Below the pieces are notes generated by a model. That model had not been told where the DNA came from. It worked only from the letters and a program-made list of their open reading frames with translations, and did no database searches. The translations under genes and the position numbers were made by a program. A stretch of DNA of 21,050 nt from Amoebophrya sp. AT5.2 (lineage: Eukaryota; Sar; Dinophyceae; Syndiniales; Amoebophryaceae), in assembly GCA_005223375.1 (NCBI GenBank), contig RXOD01004522.1:1-21050 (forward strand), read 5' to 3'. Shown here one piece after another: positions 9,564 to 18,079 of the stretch. Every line of letters begins with the position of its first letter. Position 1 is the stretch's first letter.

Positions 9564-11671
9564 TCACTTCGGCCCCCTATACCTCGCAGAGGCCTTGCAC
9601 TTGGTTGAGTCCCATTGATGCTGTGTGATGCCGTGCCGATCTGCAAAGCGCTTCCCGCAGCCCCAGCAGAGGAGAGGATCCGCCTTCGCCGTCTTCGCCG
9701 CGGGGAAGATCGTTGAGCCGCCCGGGACATGCTTGCTCAGGTCGTCTTTCTCCGTGTCCGTCACCGCCGGGCGCTTGTAGCTGTACACATGGGCGCTGCT
9801 TGGGAGAGCCACTGGTGCGGCTGCGGTGGAGTGCATTGCGCCAGTATTTGTTGCTGGGAACGGCAAGACACTACCCCCAGTGAACATGTTCATTTTCATG
9901 CCGTGATGGCCGTGTATGCCGCTCGGAAATGCACTGGACCACGTGGAGCTGCTGCTGCTGCTGCTACCCATGATGGGTGGTAATGGTATCCCTCCAGCAG
10001 ACCCTGCAAGAGTGTTCAGCTGCCAGCCACTGATGCAAGGCAACTTCGAACTGCTACTGCTGCTCCCGCTTGTTCCACTTCCACTAGGAACACCTCCCAC
10101 CACATTATCTTTCATTTCAAGCGCTTGTAGTTGACGTCGTCGCTCTGCCTCCTCTTGCTTCCTCTGCGCTTTTCGTTCCCTTTTCTTCTGCGCTTTGCTT
10201 TTTTTGTTCATCTTTTTCTTCACTTCTGCGACATGTTGGTGCTGCTGCTGCTCCTGTTGCTTCGCGCGCAGCGCTTTCTGCTGCCTCTCCCGCTCCGACT
10301 GCTGTTTCCGAATGACCGCTTGGTGCTTCGCCTTCTCCGCCGCGCGTCTCGCAAGCGCCCCGGGGCTAGGCGGCGGGGGCGACGGCTGGACGACGATCTT
10401 CTGCGCCTTCAAAGCGACTGCGCGCAGCGACGCAACGACCTTGGCTCGCTTTGGGCCTCCGGCAGCGGGCTGTGCCTCGGGAACCGGGGCCGCTGCTGAC
10501 AGAGCAGTTGTCGCAGCTGGAGCCTCAGGCACGACAGGTTCCTCCTGCTCTCCTCCGGTTGTACCGCTGCTGCTTGAGGACGAAGCTGCAGCTGCCGGCG
10601 CTGTAATCGTTGTAGCCGTACCATCCCCGCCCGCCTCTTCAGGCTGCTCCTCCTTCACGAGTTTTTGTGCCGCCTCCCACTTTTCGAGTCTCAACGCGTT
10701 CCATTTCCCCACCGCCTCTGGGCAATCACTCAGCCGCTCAATCAACTTCGCCTTCGTCCCGGAAACCGGCTTCTTGTACCTGTCGGATTGAGTGCCACTA
10801 GGAATGTGATTGATCACGGTGTCGAAGGAACGCGGGGTAGGGGTTCCTCGCGAAAAAAAAAATAGTAAGCAACCAATACAAAGTACTTCACGAGCAGTTC
10901 TTTGAGCTCTGGGAGTTTCAGCTCCTGAAGCGAGGTGATGACTTTCGGCTTGCCGGCGTCCTGTCCGCCATCCGCGCTCTTGCCCTCCGGCTGCTGCGCG
11001 GACTTCTTCTTCCCCGCGTTCGCGACAAGTTTTTTCGGCGCTAAGCACGTCTTGTTCTTTGCGGCAATTCCCAGCATCTCCAAGAGCACGTCCCCATTCA
11101 CCCGCGTGCGCTGGTTTTTCTTCTTCTTCACCGCGTCGACCGCTGTTTCGTGTACCGATTCCAACGGACACGACTTCTTCGACACGTCCGCCCCGCGACA
11201 CAGCAGCTCCAGGACCACCTCCACGTGGCCCTCGCGCGCGGCCGCGATCAGGGCCGTGTCGCTGTCCCATTCCCACGACTTCTCGTACAGCCCGCCCATC
11301 TTGTCTTCCACCTCCGTCCACTTTGCGCAGGCGTTTATCGTCTTCTTCGTCTGCGCCACCGACTCAGCTTCGGCGGCGTCCAGAATCGCCTTCACCCGCC
11401 CCAAATCCCCCTTCCGCGCGGCCGCGACGATGGCGGGGTCGCGTTCCGGCAGAGGATAAACCTCGCCGGTGAGAGACGACGTCCACGTCGATGCGGCTTG
11501 ATGTTTCTTCATACCGAGCAGCTGCGCCCCCGGACGCGATTGCGGTCGCTGGCTCAGGTGCTTGCTGCAGTAGCCGTGCTGCGGGATGGTGTGGCCGCAA
11601 TACAGCGAATCGACGCTGATCTTGCAGCGAACGCCCGCCGCCGTGATACCCTGGCAACGGTCCGCGGGCAT
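9564..11671 (-). CDS. Ankyrin-SAP-C2HC finger protein, 2 exons (gene E, paralogue of D)
   Basis: Exons 11671-10887 and 10779-9564 join to 666 residues. The start is the first ATG after an in-frame TGA. An N-terminal Cys/His module (C6, C16, C25, H27, C35, H38) is followed by ankyrin-like repeats at about 78-100 and 138-163. A SAP domain at about 247-281 is split by the intron; splicing restores KYKKPVSG, which matches KYKLRVSG in gene D. Residues 300-560 are Ala/Ser/Pro-rich with a long Gln/Lys/Arg/Glu helix-forming stretch and basic clusters that could act as nuclear signals. The end has a CX2CX12HX6C finger (C633, C636, H649, C656). SAP domains bind DNA, often AT-rich DNA, and ankyrin repeats bind proteins, so a nuclear chromatin or RNA-processing role is inferred. 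No orthologue is named. Confidence 0.8.
10780..10886 (-). other. Intron inside the SAP domain of gene E
   Basis: A 107-bp intron with donor GTACTTTG and acceptor CCGACAG, phase 2. The bases GTAC occur at the intron start and again at the start of exon 2, so the intron is bordered by a 4-bp direct repeat. Its 3' half carries a 10-T tract. Gene D has no intron at this place. Confidence 0.8.
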
Positions 11672-12362
11672 GGCTGCAGAGGCGAGCTCCCGCTGAATAA
11701 GCTGTGCTCACGAGGTCCTACTCGGCGCGGAGCTACGACGGACACCAAACGGGACGACGAAGTAGATTTTTACGGCATAGAAGTGAAGGATCAGCCAACG
11801 AGGAATTTCTTGCGCTTTCCCAATGTGCAATTACTCGTCGACCAAGGGAAACGATCTCATACACACACACAGGGTAGCGATCCACATCAGACCATGCATC
11901 CATCGATCCACTCCGAGACACATCGACAACACCTTTGTACGAAAATAGTACGAATCCGTCACACTCTCACTCTGATCGATGCGGGTAGTGCTCCTCGATT
12001 TTTAGCGAATACATGCCAAAAGCAGTTGATAACATGTAAGAAAGTACGTACCGGTTTAGTGCACTTCTGCCATGAGCCCAACGTCGGATCATGGAACGCA
12101 TAATCACAAACAATCAAACCGGCAAAGCATCACGAAAGAGTCAAAACTCGACGCAGCAAGAGCAGGTCCGAACAGAGCTTTTCAACTCGTCCTCGCATCT
12201 CCCAATACCCCCCTGGCACAAAGTAAAAACAAAAGCCAAAGCGTTGCGCTAGGACTGTTATTTCGTCGTCCTACACCAATGTGGAGAACTTTTGTCTCGT
12301 GATGATTTTGAATCCACGGCCTTGAAGCATTAGATTTTCGTACGACTGAGCGAGTCCTGGGC
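11672..12362. other. Gap between genes D and E
   Basis: 5' flank of gene E and 3' flank of gene D. No credible coding sequence; a long plus-strand ORF here is mostly the antisense of gene E. It contains a short (AC)n run near 11860-11871 and the left copy of the 12-bp repeat flanking the telomere-like tract. Confidence 0.5.
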
Positions 12363-12413
12363 TTAGGGTTTAGGGTAGGGCTTAGGGTTAAAATGTTTGT
12401 AGACTGAGCGAGT
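12344..12413. repeat. 12-bp direct repeat flanking a telomere-like tract
   Basis: GACTGAGCGAGT occurs at 12344-12355 and 12402-12413, 58 bp apart. The telomere-like tract lies between them, and the right copy is inside the coding end of gene D. Confidence 0.85.
12362..12387 (+). repeat. Degenerate telomere-like repeat (TTTAGGG type)
   Basis: Units read CTTAGGG, TTTAGGG, TAGGG, CTTAGGG. On the minus strand they encode the last residues of gene D (PKPYPKP) and supply its TAA stop. TTTAGGG is the telomere repeat of plants and many alveolates, including dinoflagellates. Confidence 0.75.
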
Positions 12414-13889
12414 TGTGCGCTCAGCCACGGCTGCAGGGCATTTCTTCGAATCCTTTAAATGCGAGCTCAGCGCTTGGTTGTTAACAAACGTTCGCATGCA
12501 TCCGGAGCAAGTCAGAGAGTCCGTCTTTACGCGCTTGGCGGCCGGGACCGGGTAGGCAAGCGAAAGACTTTGGTTGCCACCCGACCCACTCAATGCAGCC
12601 ATTGGTCGTTTGTTGCTCACAGACGACAGGCCAGTGCCGCCCTGGAGCGGCTGTCGGACGACAGGCGCAAAAAAAATCGACGGCAAAACCGAATGAGAAG
12701 CCGGAACGGGGGCCGTTCCGTATGACGGCTGATGTCGAACGACCGGATCCGCGGAACGCGCAGACGAGCTCGCATGAGAGGCCGGGGCCGCAGCTGTCCC
12801 GTTTGCGAAGGCACCAACCCCGCGGGCGACCGGCCTACCCCTCGCTCCGTGACCAAATGCACTGACGCCACCCGCACCCCTGCCCGCAGCGTCCGCGCTG
12901 GTTGCACCAACAGACACCGTTGTCCGCGGCAATTTTGCCGCCGCTGCTCTCAGCTGCGCAACCACTTTTTCCCGCCGCGCGTCGTCCTCGCTTTTGCTCT
13001 GCTGCAAGCTTTCTCGACTTGCTTCCCAGCGCCGCAACTCCTCCGCATACAGGTCGTCTAAGACCGGGTGTCCGGCCAGCCTCTGCACCAGCTCCGCTTT
13101 CTTTCCCGAGACGCGCAGCTTGTATTTTCGCAGCTGGGTCTTCAGCTCCTCCACGGTCAGGCGGTTCAAATCGGTTTTCTTCTCTGGCGGCTTTAGAGCT
13201 GCTTGGGCAGAAGCTGTACCAGAACCGGTCTGTGGCGGCGGAGCAGGCTTCAGCGCCGCGGCGTTCTGTGCCGCGATCAGGAGCAGCTCCCGGAGGACGT
13301 CGCCCTTCGCCCCGGCCACCCGTTTGTTCAACACCGCCTGCTCCGCCGTTTCGTGCACGTCGTCGCTGGGGCACGATTTGCAGGTTGTGTCCGCGCCGCG
13401 GATGAGAAGCTCGCACACCACGTCCACATGCCCCTCACGCGCGGCCGCGATCAGCGGAGTATCATCATCCCAATCCCACTCCTTGTCGTACCCCCACTTT
13501 TCCTCGACTTCCTTCCGGTTTCGGCAGGCGTTCACCAGCGCGGCAGCCGCCCCCTTCTTCTTGTTGCAGGGATCCGGCTTGTTGCGGTCCAATAGTTTCT
13601 TCACCTCTACCAGGTCGCCGGTGCACGCAGCCTTCACGATGGCTGGATGCGGCTTGTCGTGCTCGTAGATGTCGTGCGCGCTCTCGTAAAACCCCGGATT
13701 CTGCGCTTTGTTGTGGCGCTGCGCCATGTGCTTCGTGCAGAAGCCATACTGGGCGATCGTGTGACTGCAATACAAGCTGTCCAAAGTGATCTTGCAACGC
13801 TCGCCCTTCTGCGTCACCCCGCGGCACTGGAAGTCACCCCCGAGGAAATCATCATCGCTATCATCAAGGAAGCGACTGAAGAAACCCAT
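12363..13889 (-). CDS. Ankyrin-SAP-C2HC finger protein, single coding exon (gene D, paralogue of E)
   Basis: An uninterrupted 508-residue frame from the first ATG. An acidic lead (DDSDDD) precedes the Cys/His module (C22, C32, C41, H43, C51, H54), whose pattern and intervening residues (DSLYC, HTI, KH) match gene E. Ankyrin-like repeats lie at about 82-104 and 144-168 and the SAP domain at about 240-275. An Ala/Arg/Pro/Ser-rich linker leads to a CX2CX12HX6C finger (C461, C464, H477, C484). It is shorter than E because the Gln/Lys-rich helix is absent. Past the finger it has a tail of about 24 residues, longer than the 10 in E, whose end is encoded by telomere-like repeats. A T-rich tract ending in AG just before the ATG (13912) could close a 5'-UTR intron. 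Role inferred as for E: nucleic-acid binding with a protein-interaction surface. Confidence 0.85.
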   Translation of the reverse strand: MGFFSRFLDDSDDDFLGGDFQCRGVTQKGERCKITLDSLYCSHTIAQYGFCTKHMAQRHNKAQNPGFYESAHDIYEHDKPHPAIVKAACTGDLVEVKKLLDRNKPDPCNKKKGAAAALVNACRNRKEVEEKWGYDKEWDWDDDTPLIAAAREGHVDVVCELLIRGADTTCKSCPSDDVHETAEQAVLNKRVAGAKGDVLRELLLIAAQNAAALKPAPPPQTGSGTASAQAALKPPEKKTDLNRLTVEELKTQLRKYKLRVSGKKAELVQRLAGHPVLDDLYAEELRRWEASRESLQQSKSEDDARREKVVAQLRAAAAKLPRTTVSVGATSADAAGRGAGGVSAFGHGARGRPVARGVGAFANGTAAAPASHASSSARSADPVVRHQPSYGTAPVPASHSVLPSIFFAPVVRQPLQGGTGLSSVSNKRPMAALSGSGGNQSLSLAYPVPAAKRVKTDSLTCSGCMRTFVNNQALSSHLKDSKKCPAAVAERTTRSVYKHFNPKPYPKP

Positions 13890-13911
13890 CCTTGTTCCTG
13901 GCTCGTCCGTA

Positions 13912-13979
13912 CTAAAAAAAATTGCGCAAAAAAAAAAAGTAGTCAATCTCAATTTGAGTACTCGCGTCTACAGAATTAC
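13912..13979 (-). other. Possible 5'-UTR intron of gene D
   Basis: Upstream of the gene D ATG the minus strand shows a GTAATT donor (13979) or a GTACTC donor (13961). Two T tracts follow, then AG at 13913-13912. The run ACTACT plus a long T tract plus GCGC resembles the SAP intron of gene E. No transcript evidence. Confidence 0.3.
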
Positions 13980-13987
13980 GCACAAAA

Positions 13988-14021
13988 CCATCCATCCATC
14001 CAGCCATCCATCCATCCGACC
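13988..14021. repeat. (CATC)n microsatellite
   Basis: CCATCCATCC units with one interruption (CAGC) in the 5' flank of gene D. Confidence 0.85.
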
Positions 14022-14404
14022 AGCTTTTTAACGTGCGCACAAACTACATGTACATGAATGATGTTGTTGTTCTTGTACTTGTTCTTGACGACCAGACGAC
14101 CTATTAATTTTCGACTTTTCCGAGCTTGACTGTGGGTGGGGCGGGCGTGGCACTGAGGTATTTTCTCTAGATTGCTTCTTCATGGTGAGAGTCGGAGTTT
14201 GCATGAATAATGTAACGGTAACAGCAAACTCTTCACTCCGCTCGTCTGGTCTGCGCGACATATGCATATGCTTTGGTACGGGTACCTCTACCTTCCTACT
14301 ATGCCTTGCTATTGGTTGTGGCTGCAGGCACGGGTGGAATGTTCGACGAACAACGACAGAAAAGCAGCCATCAATCTGGCTGTGCAGTCTTGAATTCCGT
14401 TCTT

Positions 14405-14490
14405 GTTCGTAGCTCGTCGCTTTTGGACGCCACAGCGTGTCGCTTTTTTCATGGTTCGTAGCTCGCCACTTTCGTGTGGTCACAGCAGTA
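14405..14490. repeat. Decayed tandem duplication
   Basis: GTTCGTAGCTCG occurs at 14405 and again at 14454. Each is followed by a related stretch that includes CTTT and CACAGC. The period is 49 bp. No function is evident. Confidence 0.6.
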
Positions 14491-14789
14491 CCGGTCTCGT
14501 CTCTAAGATCTACGAATACGATCAAATTCACAGATACAAAAAAATACAGTTACAGTGTACATTACTATGTCGCCAACCGGGCGCCGCGTGGGCACCTCCC
14601 GGGATCATACATCCAACAGAAAATTCGATATATGCACATACTACTTGTTCATGCAATCGGATCCGAAGATGCAACTGCAAGGAAGTATTCAACATCAAGC
14701 TCTGCGCGTAGGCGAACTGTAGAAGGCGAACTACCCTTTGTTTTACAGGGTTTGTGGCATAACTTCTACATACAAGTATCGGCCGGTTT

Positions 14790-16256
14790 CTACTGCGCGC
14801 CCACTGCCGCGCCGCCGGGCGCGGCCGGCGCTCCTGCTGCCGGACCCTCTGCTCGGTTACTGTTGCCTTCCTCCGGCAGCTGCAGTCGCCGCAGTTTCTC
14901 CACTACTGTCGCTTTGTCCTGCAGGAACTGCGTGTCGGCCTGCCGCTCCGGGATCAGGAAGGTCTCCAGAAACTCTATTAGTTTCTCCCGGTTCTGGTAC
15001 AGGATCCGGGTCACCCGCGGCTTCTTGTTCGGGTTCGCCGCGAAAATCTTGAACACGTGGAAGGCCTCGAACTGGATCGTCTTGCTGCTGGAGCGCAGAA
15101 AGGTCATGTGCGTCTTCAGGTACTCGTCGTTGTTAATGTACTTGAGCATGATCTGCATGAACACCCGGTCGAGCAACATGTCGGACAACAGCTTGAGCGA
15201 CTGCCGCTGACAGATGTACAGGTCCTCCTCGCGCGTCTCTGCTGGAGGTCTGGGGGATGTGCTTGCCGCAGAAGGAGAGGGGTCTCCGGCTGCAGTTGTA
15301 CTTCCGCCCGCAGGTGGAGGTCCTCCTGCTGGGGCATCTCCGCCGGGCGGCCCACGACCGGATGTCGTGGTCACCGCCGTGGACCTGCCGTCCAGCAGAA
15401 TGGCGTGGTAGTGCTGGAAGTACTCGTCCAGGTTGTTCAGAATCCAGCCGGCCGCGAGCTGCTTCTGCCGGGTCAGAATGTCCTTGATGGAGAGGAAGGC
15501 GTCGCTCGCGAGGTCAAAATTCTCCGACTTCCGCGCAATGCGAAACAAAACGTAGAGAATCTTGCTGTCCAGCGCGTGGCAGGTGATGTGGGGCAGGCGG
15601 CAGAGGTCGCGGAGCACGATGCCGTAGTTCAGCGAGAGATCCGGGAGCTCGGCATACCGGGAGGCGATCAGCGCGATCAAGTCGGAACTTATCTGTATCG
15701 GACAAAATCGAGTAGCTGGGGCTGTTGCTCAGCGTCTGGAGGCAGGAGGCTGCATACGCATAGTACATTAACGAAAACGATGTAAAAACAATATTACCGC
15801 GAACTCCTCGAATGCCGTCGGTGTCTGCTGCATAGTTTGGGTGTAGTCCAGTTGGTTGCTTGCGCTGCTGCCTCCTACCTGCGTTTTCGCGATGCTTGTG
15901 AACAAGGCAACGATGTCTTTACGGCCCTCGAAGTCTACTTCGGGTAAATTCTCGAGCAGCGGCTTCAGGGTCGGGAGCGCAGCCTGCAGCACCTCAGTGT
16001 CACCCTCGTGCAGCCGCCGAATCAAGATGCCCACACAGTGCACCACCTTCGGGAAGTCTCGGGCCTGTTCCGATTGGGTTGTGTAGCAACACGCAGTGAG
16101 ATTTATCCATGCCTATGTACGAAACCCATCGTCAATAGCGATCCCGCCCATTACGCTATCAATCAAACGAAGAAACAAGGACGCACCATGAAGTAGCATA
16201 GTAACTACCTCTAGTGCATCTGCGAGGCTCTGACATCCTTCATCCGGCGCCTGCAT
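14790..16256 (-). CDS. MO25: MO25/CAB39-family scaffold protein, 3 exons (gene C)
   Basis: Exons 16256-16209, 16064-15798 and 15692-14790 join in phase to 405 residues; both introns are GT-AG. Family hallmarks are easy to see: VDFEGRKDIVALF, SLNYGIVLRD, FDLASDAFLSIKDILTR, then CQRQSLKLLSDMLLDR, KTIQFEAFHVFKIFAANPNK and REKLIEFL. In animals and fungi MO25 binds and activates STE20/GCK-type kinases, with LKB1-STRAD or in the RAM/Hym1 pathway, as a helical-repeat scaffold in the cytoplasm. Animal MO25 has about 340 residues; the extra length is mainly an insertion at about 207-264, rich in Gly, Pro, Ala, Ser and Thr, just before the QRQSLKLL helix. The N-terminal 16 residues come from a short first exon, the least certain part. 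The C-terminus is an Ala/Gly/Pro tail. Confidence 0.92.
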
Positions 16257-16790
16257 TTTTTCCGTCGGCGCGTGGCTGTCTAACTACTGTCGTGTGCTGC
16301 CTTTGCCGATGCCTGAGCCAGCTCACTTGTTCATGTTCGCCTTCTCGGAGTATAAATAAAGGTCGCTAGTACCAAAACTGTTCCTGCAGCAGCAGTCGCT
16401 GTCTGACAGGTAGTACTTCTACTTTCAAACTATTTTTTCATTATATTCATCTTTGAAATCTGACGGCATGTTGACAGGCTGCTGCCCAGAAGATCGATTT
16501 TCAGATTTGCGAATAAAGCCTGTCCTCCGAGAGGAGAATCCCTGCTACGAGCAGAACAGCCGACTGTGGATGGGGATCGTGGCGAGTGATGCAGATCTTT
16601 TCACAACTTCTTTCGGCCATTACGCATGCGCAGAGGCAGAAGCTTCTGGTTGGCGTGGAACACTGTTCTTCAACAACTACATGCGTTTCTCTGTCCGCGT
16701 TGTCGTACGTGCCAATATCAGCTTAACCACGGTCTCGATTTGCCAAAAGTGGCTACTTACCATCCTCGTAAGTGACTCAATTTTGCTTCG

Positions 16791-16858
16791 CACGGAAACA
16801 CTTGTTTCCGTGTCGGTTCCACCGTCTCTGACCGATGTGCTTCATCCGACGAAGCACA
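16791..16858. other. Two adjacent short hairpins
   Basis: The first has perfect 9-bp arms CACGGAAAC (16791-16799) and GTTTCCGTG (16804-16812) with a 4-nt loop. The second has 8-bp arms TGTGCTTC (16836-16843) and GAAGCACA (16851-16858) with a 7-nt loop. No known RNA family is recognised. Confidence 0.4.
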
Positions 16859-17245
16859 ACTTTTTCACCCGTCAGTCTTTTTTCGTGAGAGATCAAGATG
16901 ATGGAGAAGATCGATGTAGATAACCTCCGTGCTAGAAGCTGTTTCGAGATCGAAAAGGTTTCTACTGAAATTTTCTGGGTCTGGGGCTTCGAGTTGTTCG
17001 ATTTCCAAACAATTAGTGGCACTAGAAACATTGCATTGAAGATCCAGAGAGAGCTGTTCGTGCGATGTTGCGTCCGCTTTCGATTCAACCGCACAGGTTC
17101 GTTGTATGAGAATGCCAATGCGTAAAAACAAAAAATACTTTCTTAATATGCCTTTTCCTTCGGAAGATTCAGCAATATGACGTAAATCGGTAGAGCTAGA
17201 GAGCGAGTCTGAATCAATCCAGTACGTGTGCGTTTTTAATTGCAA

Positions 17246-17383
17246 TCTTCAAGAGACAGCGCGACCACAGCGACCTGCGAAGCCAGGTACTCATAAAATC
17301 CTTGTCCGCGCGCTCGCGTCTGACTTCCGGTTCACTTTCGAATCGCAATTCCACGTCGCTGTGGTCGCGCTGTCTCTTGAAGA
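17246..17383. repeat. Perfect 29-bp inverted repeat with 80-nt loop
   Basis: The arms 17246-17274 and 17355-17383 are exact reverse complements (left arm begins TCTTCAAGAGACAGCG). They lie 89-226 nt past the stop of gene B. Pairing continues weakly outside the arms. I see no clear target-site duplication and no ORF. It could be a tiny MITE-like element, an inverted duplication, or a hairpin in the 3' UTR of gene B. Confidence 0.85.
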
Positions 17384-17471
17384 GCTTGCGCCTCATCCGT
17401 CGCGCGCCAGCTACTCACCGCCCGGTGAAGTTTGGTCCCACCCCAATCGTCTCCTCCACGACTCGCATGAA

Positions 17472-18079
17472 TTACGCGGCCTTTGCAGGCTCCTCCGCCT
17501 TTTCCTCGCCGCCGGCCTGGGCGCCCGCGGTCTCTCCCTCGATCTTGCGGCGCTTCGCGTCCTTCTCTTCCGATTCGTCCTTGTTTTCCTCGGCCTTCTT
17601 TTCCTCCACCTCCGCCGGCTTCTCGGCGACCGCCTCCGCCGGCTTCTCTTCCTCCACGGCGGCCTTCTCCTCCTCCTTCTTCTCGCCGGTCTTCAGCTCC
17701 TCCTGGCCCAGGCACTTCACCTTGTCGTCCTCACCCTCGACCTTCTTCTCCGTCGTCTTATCCTCCTGCTTCGTCTCCTCGGCGGGCTTCGCCGCTTCCT
17801 TCGTCTCCGCGACCGGAGCAGCGGCCTCAACAGCCGCCGGGGCGGCCTCGGTGGCCTTCGCCTCTTCCTTCGGAACCTCTTCGACCTGCGATCAGATTTT
17901 CGGAAAAACGTTGCCAAGTAGTAACTAAACGCGATCTTGTACTAGCACCAACAAGGTCAACGAGGTACTACAGTCAGGTAGACAAGAAGTAGTGAAACTA
18001 AAATCACATCACTCGCACAAAATTTCAAAGCAAATACCTTCGGCACCTGAGCCTCAACCTTCTGCGCGGAGTCAGCCAT
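17472..18079 (-). CDS. Lys/Glu/Ala-rich acidic protein, 2 exons (gene B)
   Basis: Exon 1 (18079-18038) encodes MADSAQKVEAQVPK. A 152-bp GT-AG intron (GTATTTG to CGCAG) follows, and exon 2 (17885-17472) completes 151 residues. The protein is almost entirely Lys, Glu, Ala, Pro and Thr with one short less-biased stretch (KCLGQEEL). It has a basic cluster AKRRKIE near residue 128 that resembles a nuclear localisation signal. No fold, signal peptide or membrane segment is visible; it is probably disordered and highly charged. Codon choice is strongly G/C-ending (AAG, GAG, GCC), consistent with high expression. No family is recognised; prothymosin-like or nucleolin-tail-like chaperones share the composition but not a motif. 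The start is supported by the splice phase and by the AAAATGG context. Confidence 0.65.

Larger units (their letters stand above)
13890..14789. other. Gap between genes C and D
   Basis: Contains the 5' flank of gene D and the 3' flank of gene C. ORFs of up to about 170 codons exist on both strands but are low in complexity and match nothing I know. It contains a (CATC)n microsatellite and a decayed tandem duplication. Confidence 0.45.
16257..17471. other. Gap between genes B and C
   Basis: About 1.2 kb. The longest plus-strand ORF (156 codons ending at 16923, ATG at 16468) resembles nothing I know and is not annotated as a gene. The region has two small hairpins near 16791-16858 and a large inverted repeat at 17246-17383. 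No promoter element is convincing; TATAAATAAA at 16351 reads on the strand opposite to gene C. Confidence 0.45.

Noticed and set aside
11150..12103. 317-codon plus-strand ORF
   Set aside because: Most of it is the antisense of gene E, whose domains are clear; the rest has no recognisable protein character.
12430..12460. TTCGAATCC, similar to a tRNA B box
   Set aside because: It is inside the coding end of gene D and has no matching A box or acceptor stem.
14028..14531. 167-codon minus-strand ORF upstream of gene D
   Set aside because: Low-complexity composition, no ATG at its start, no splice partners found; probably UTR or spacer.
14437..15785. Plus-strand ORFs of 257 and 242 codons
   Set aside because: They are antisense shadows of the GC-rich MO25 gene.
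16351..16360. TATAAATAAA as a TATA box
   Set aside because: It reads on the plus strand, opposite to gene C, and dinoflagellate promoters generally lack a TATA box.
16453..16923. 156-codon plus-strand ORF in the gap between B and C
   Set aside because: No homology that I recognise, opposite strand to all other genes, overlaps hairpins; kept as a non-coding gap, though a lineage-specific gene cannot be excluded.
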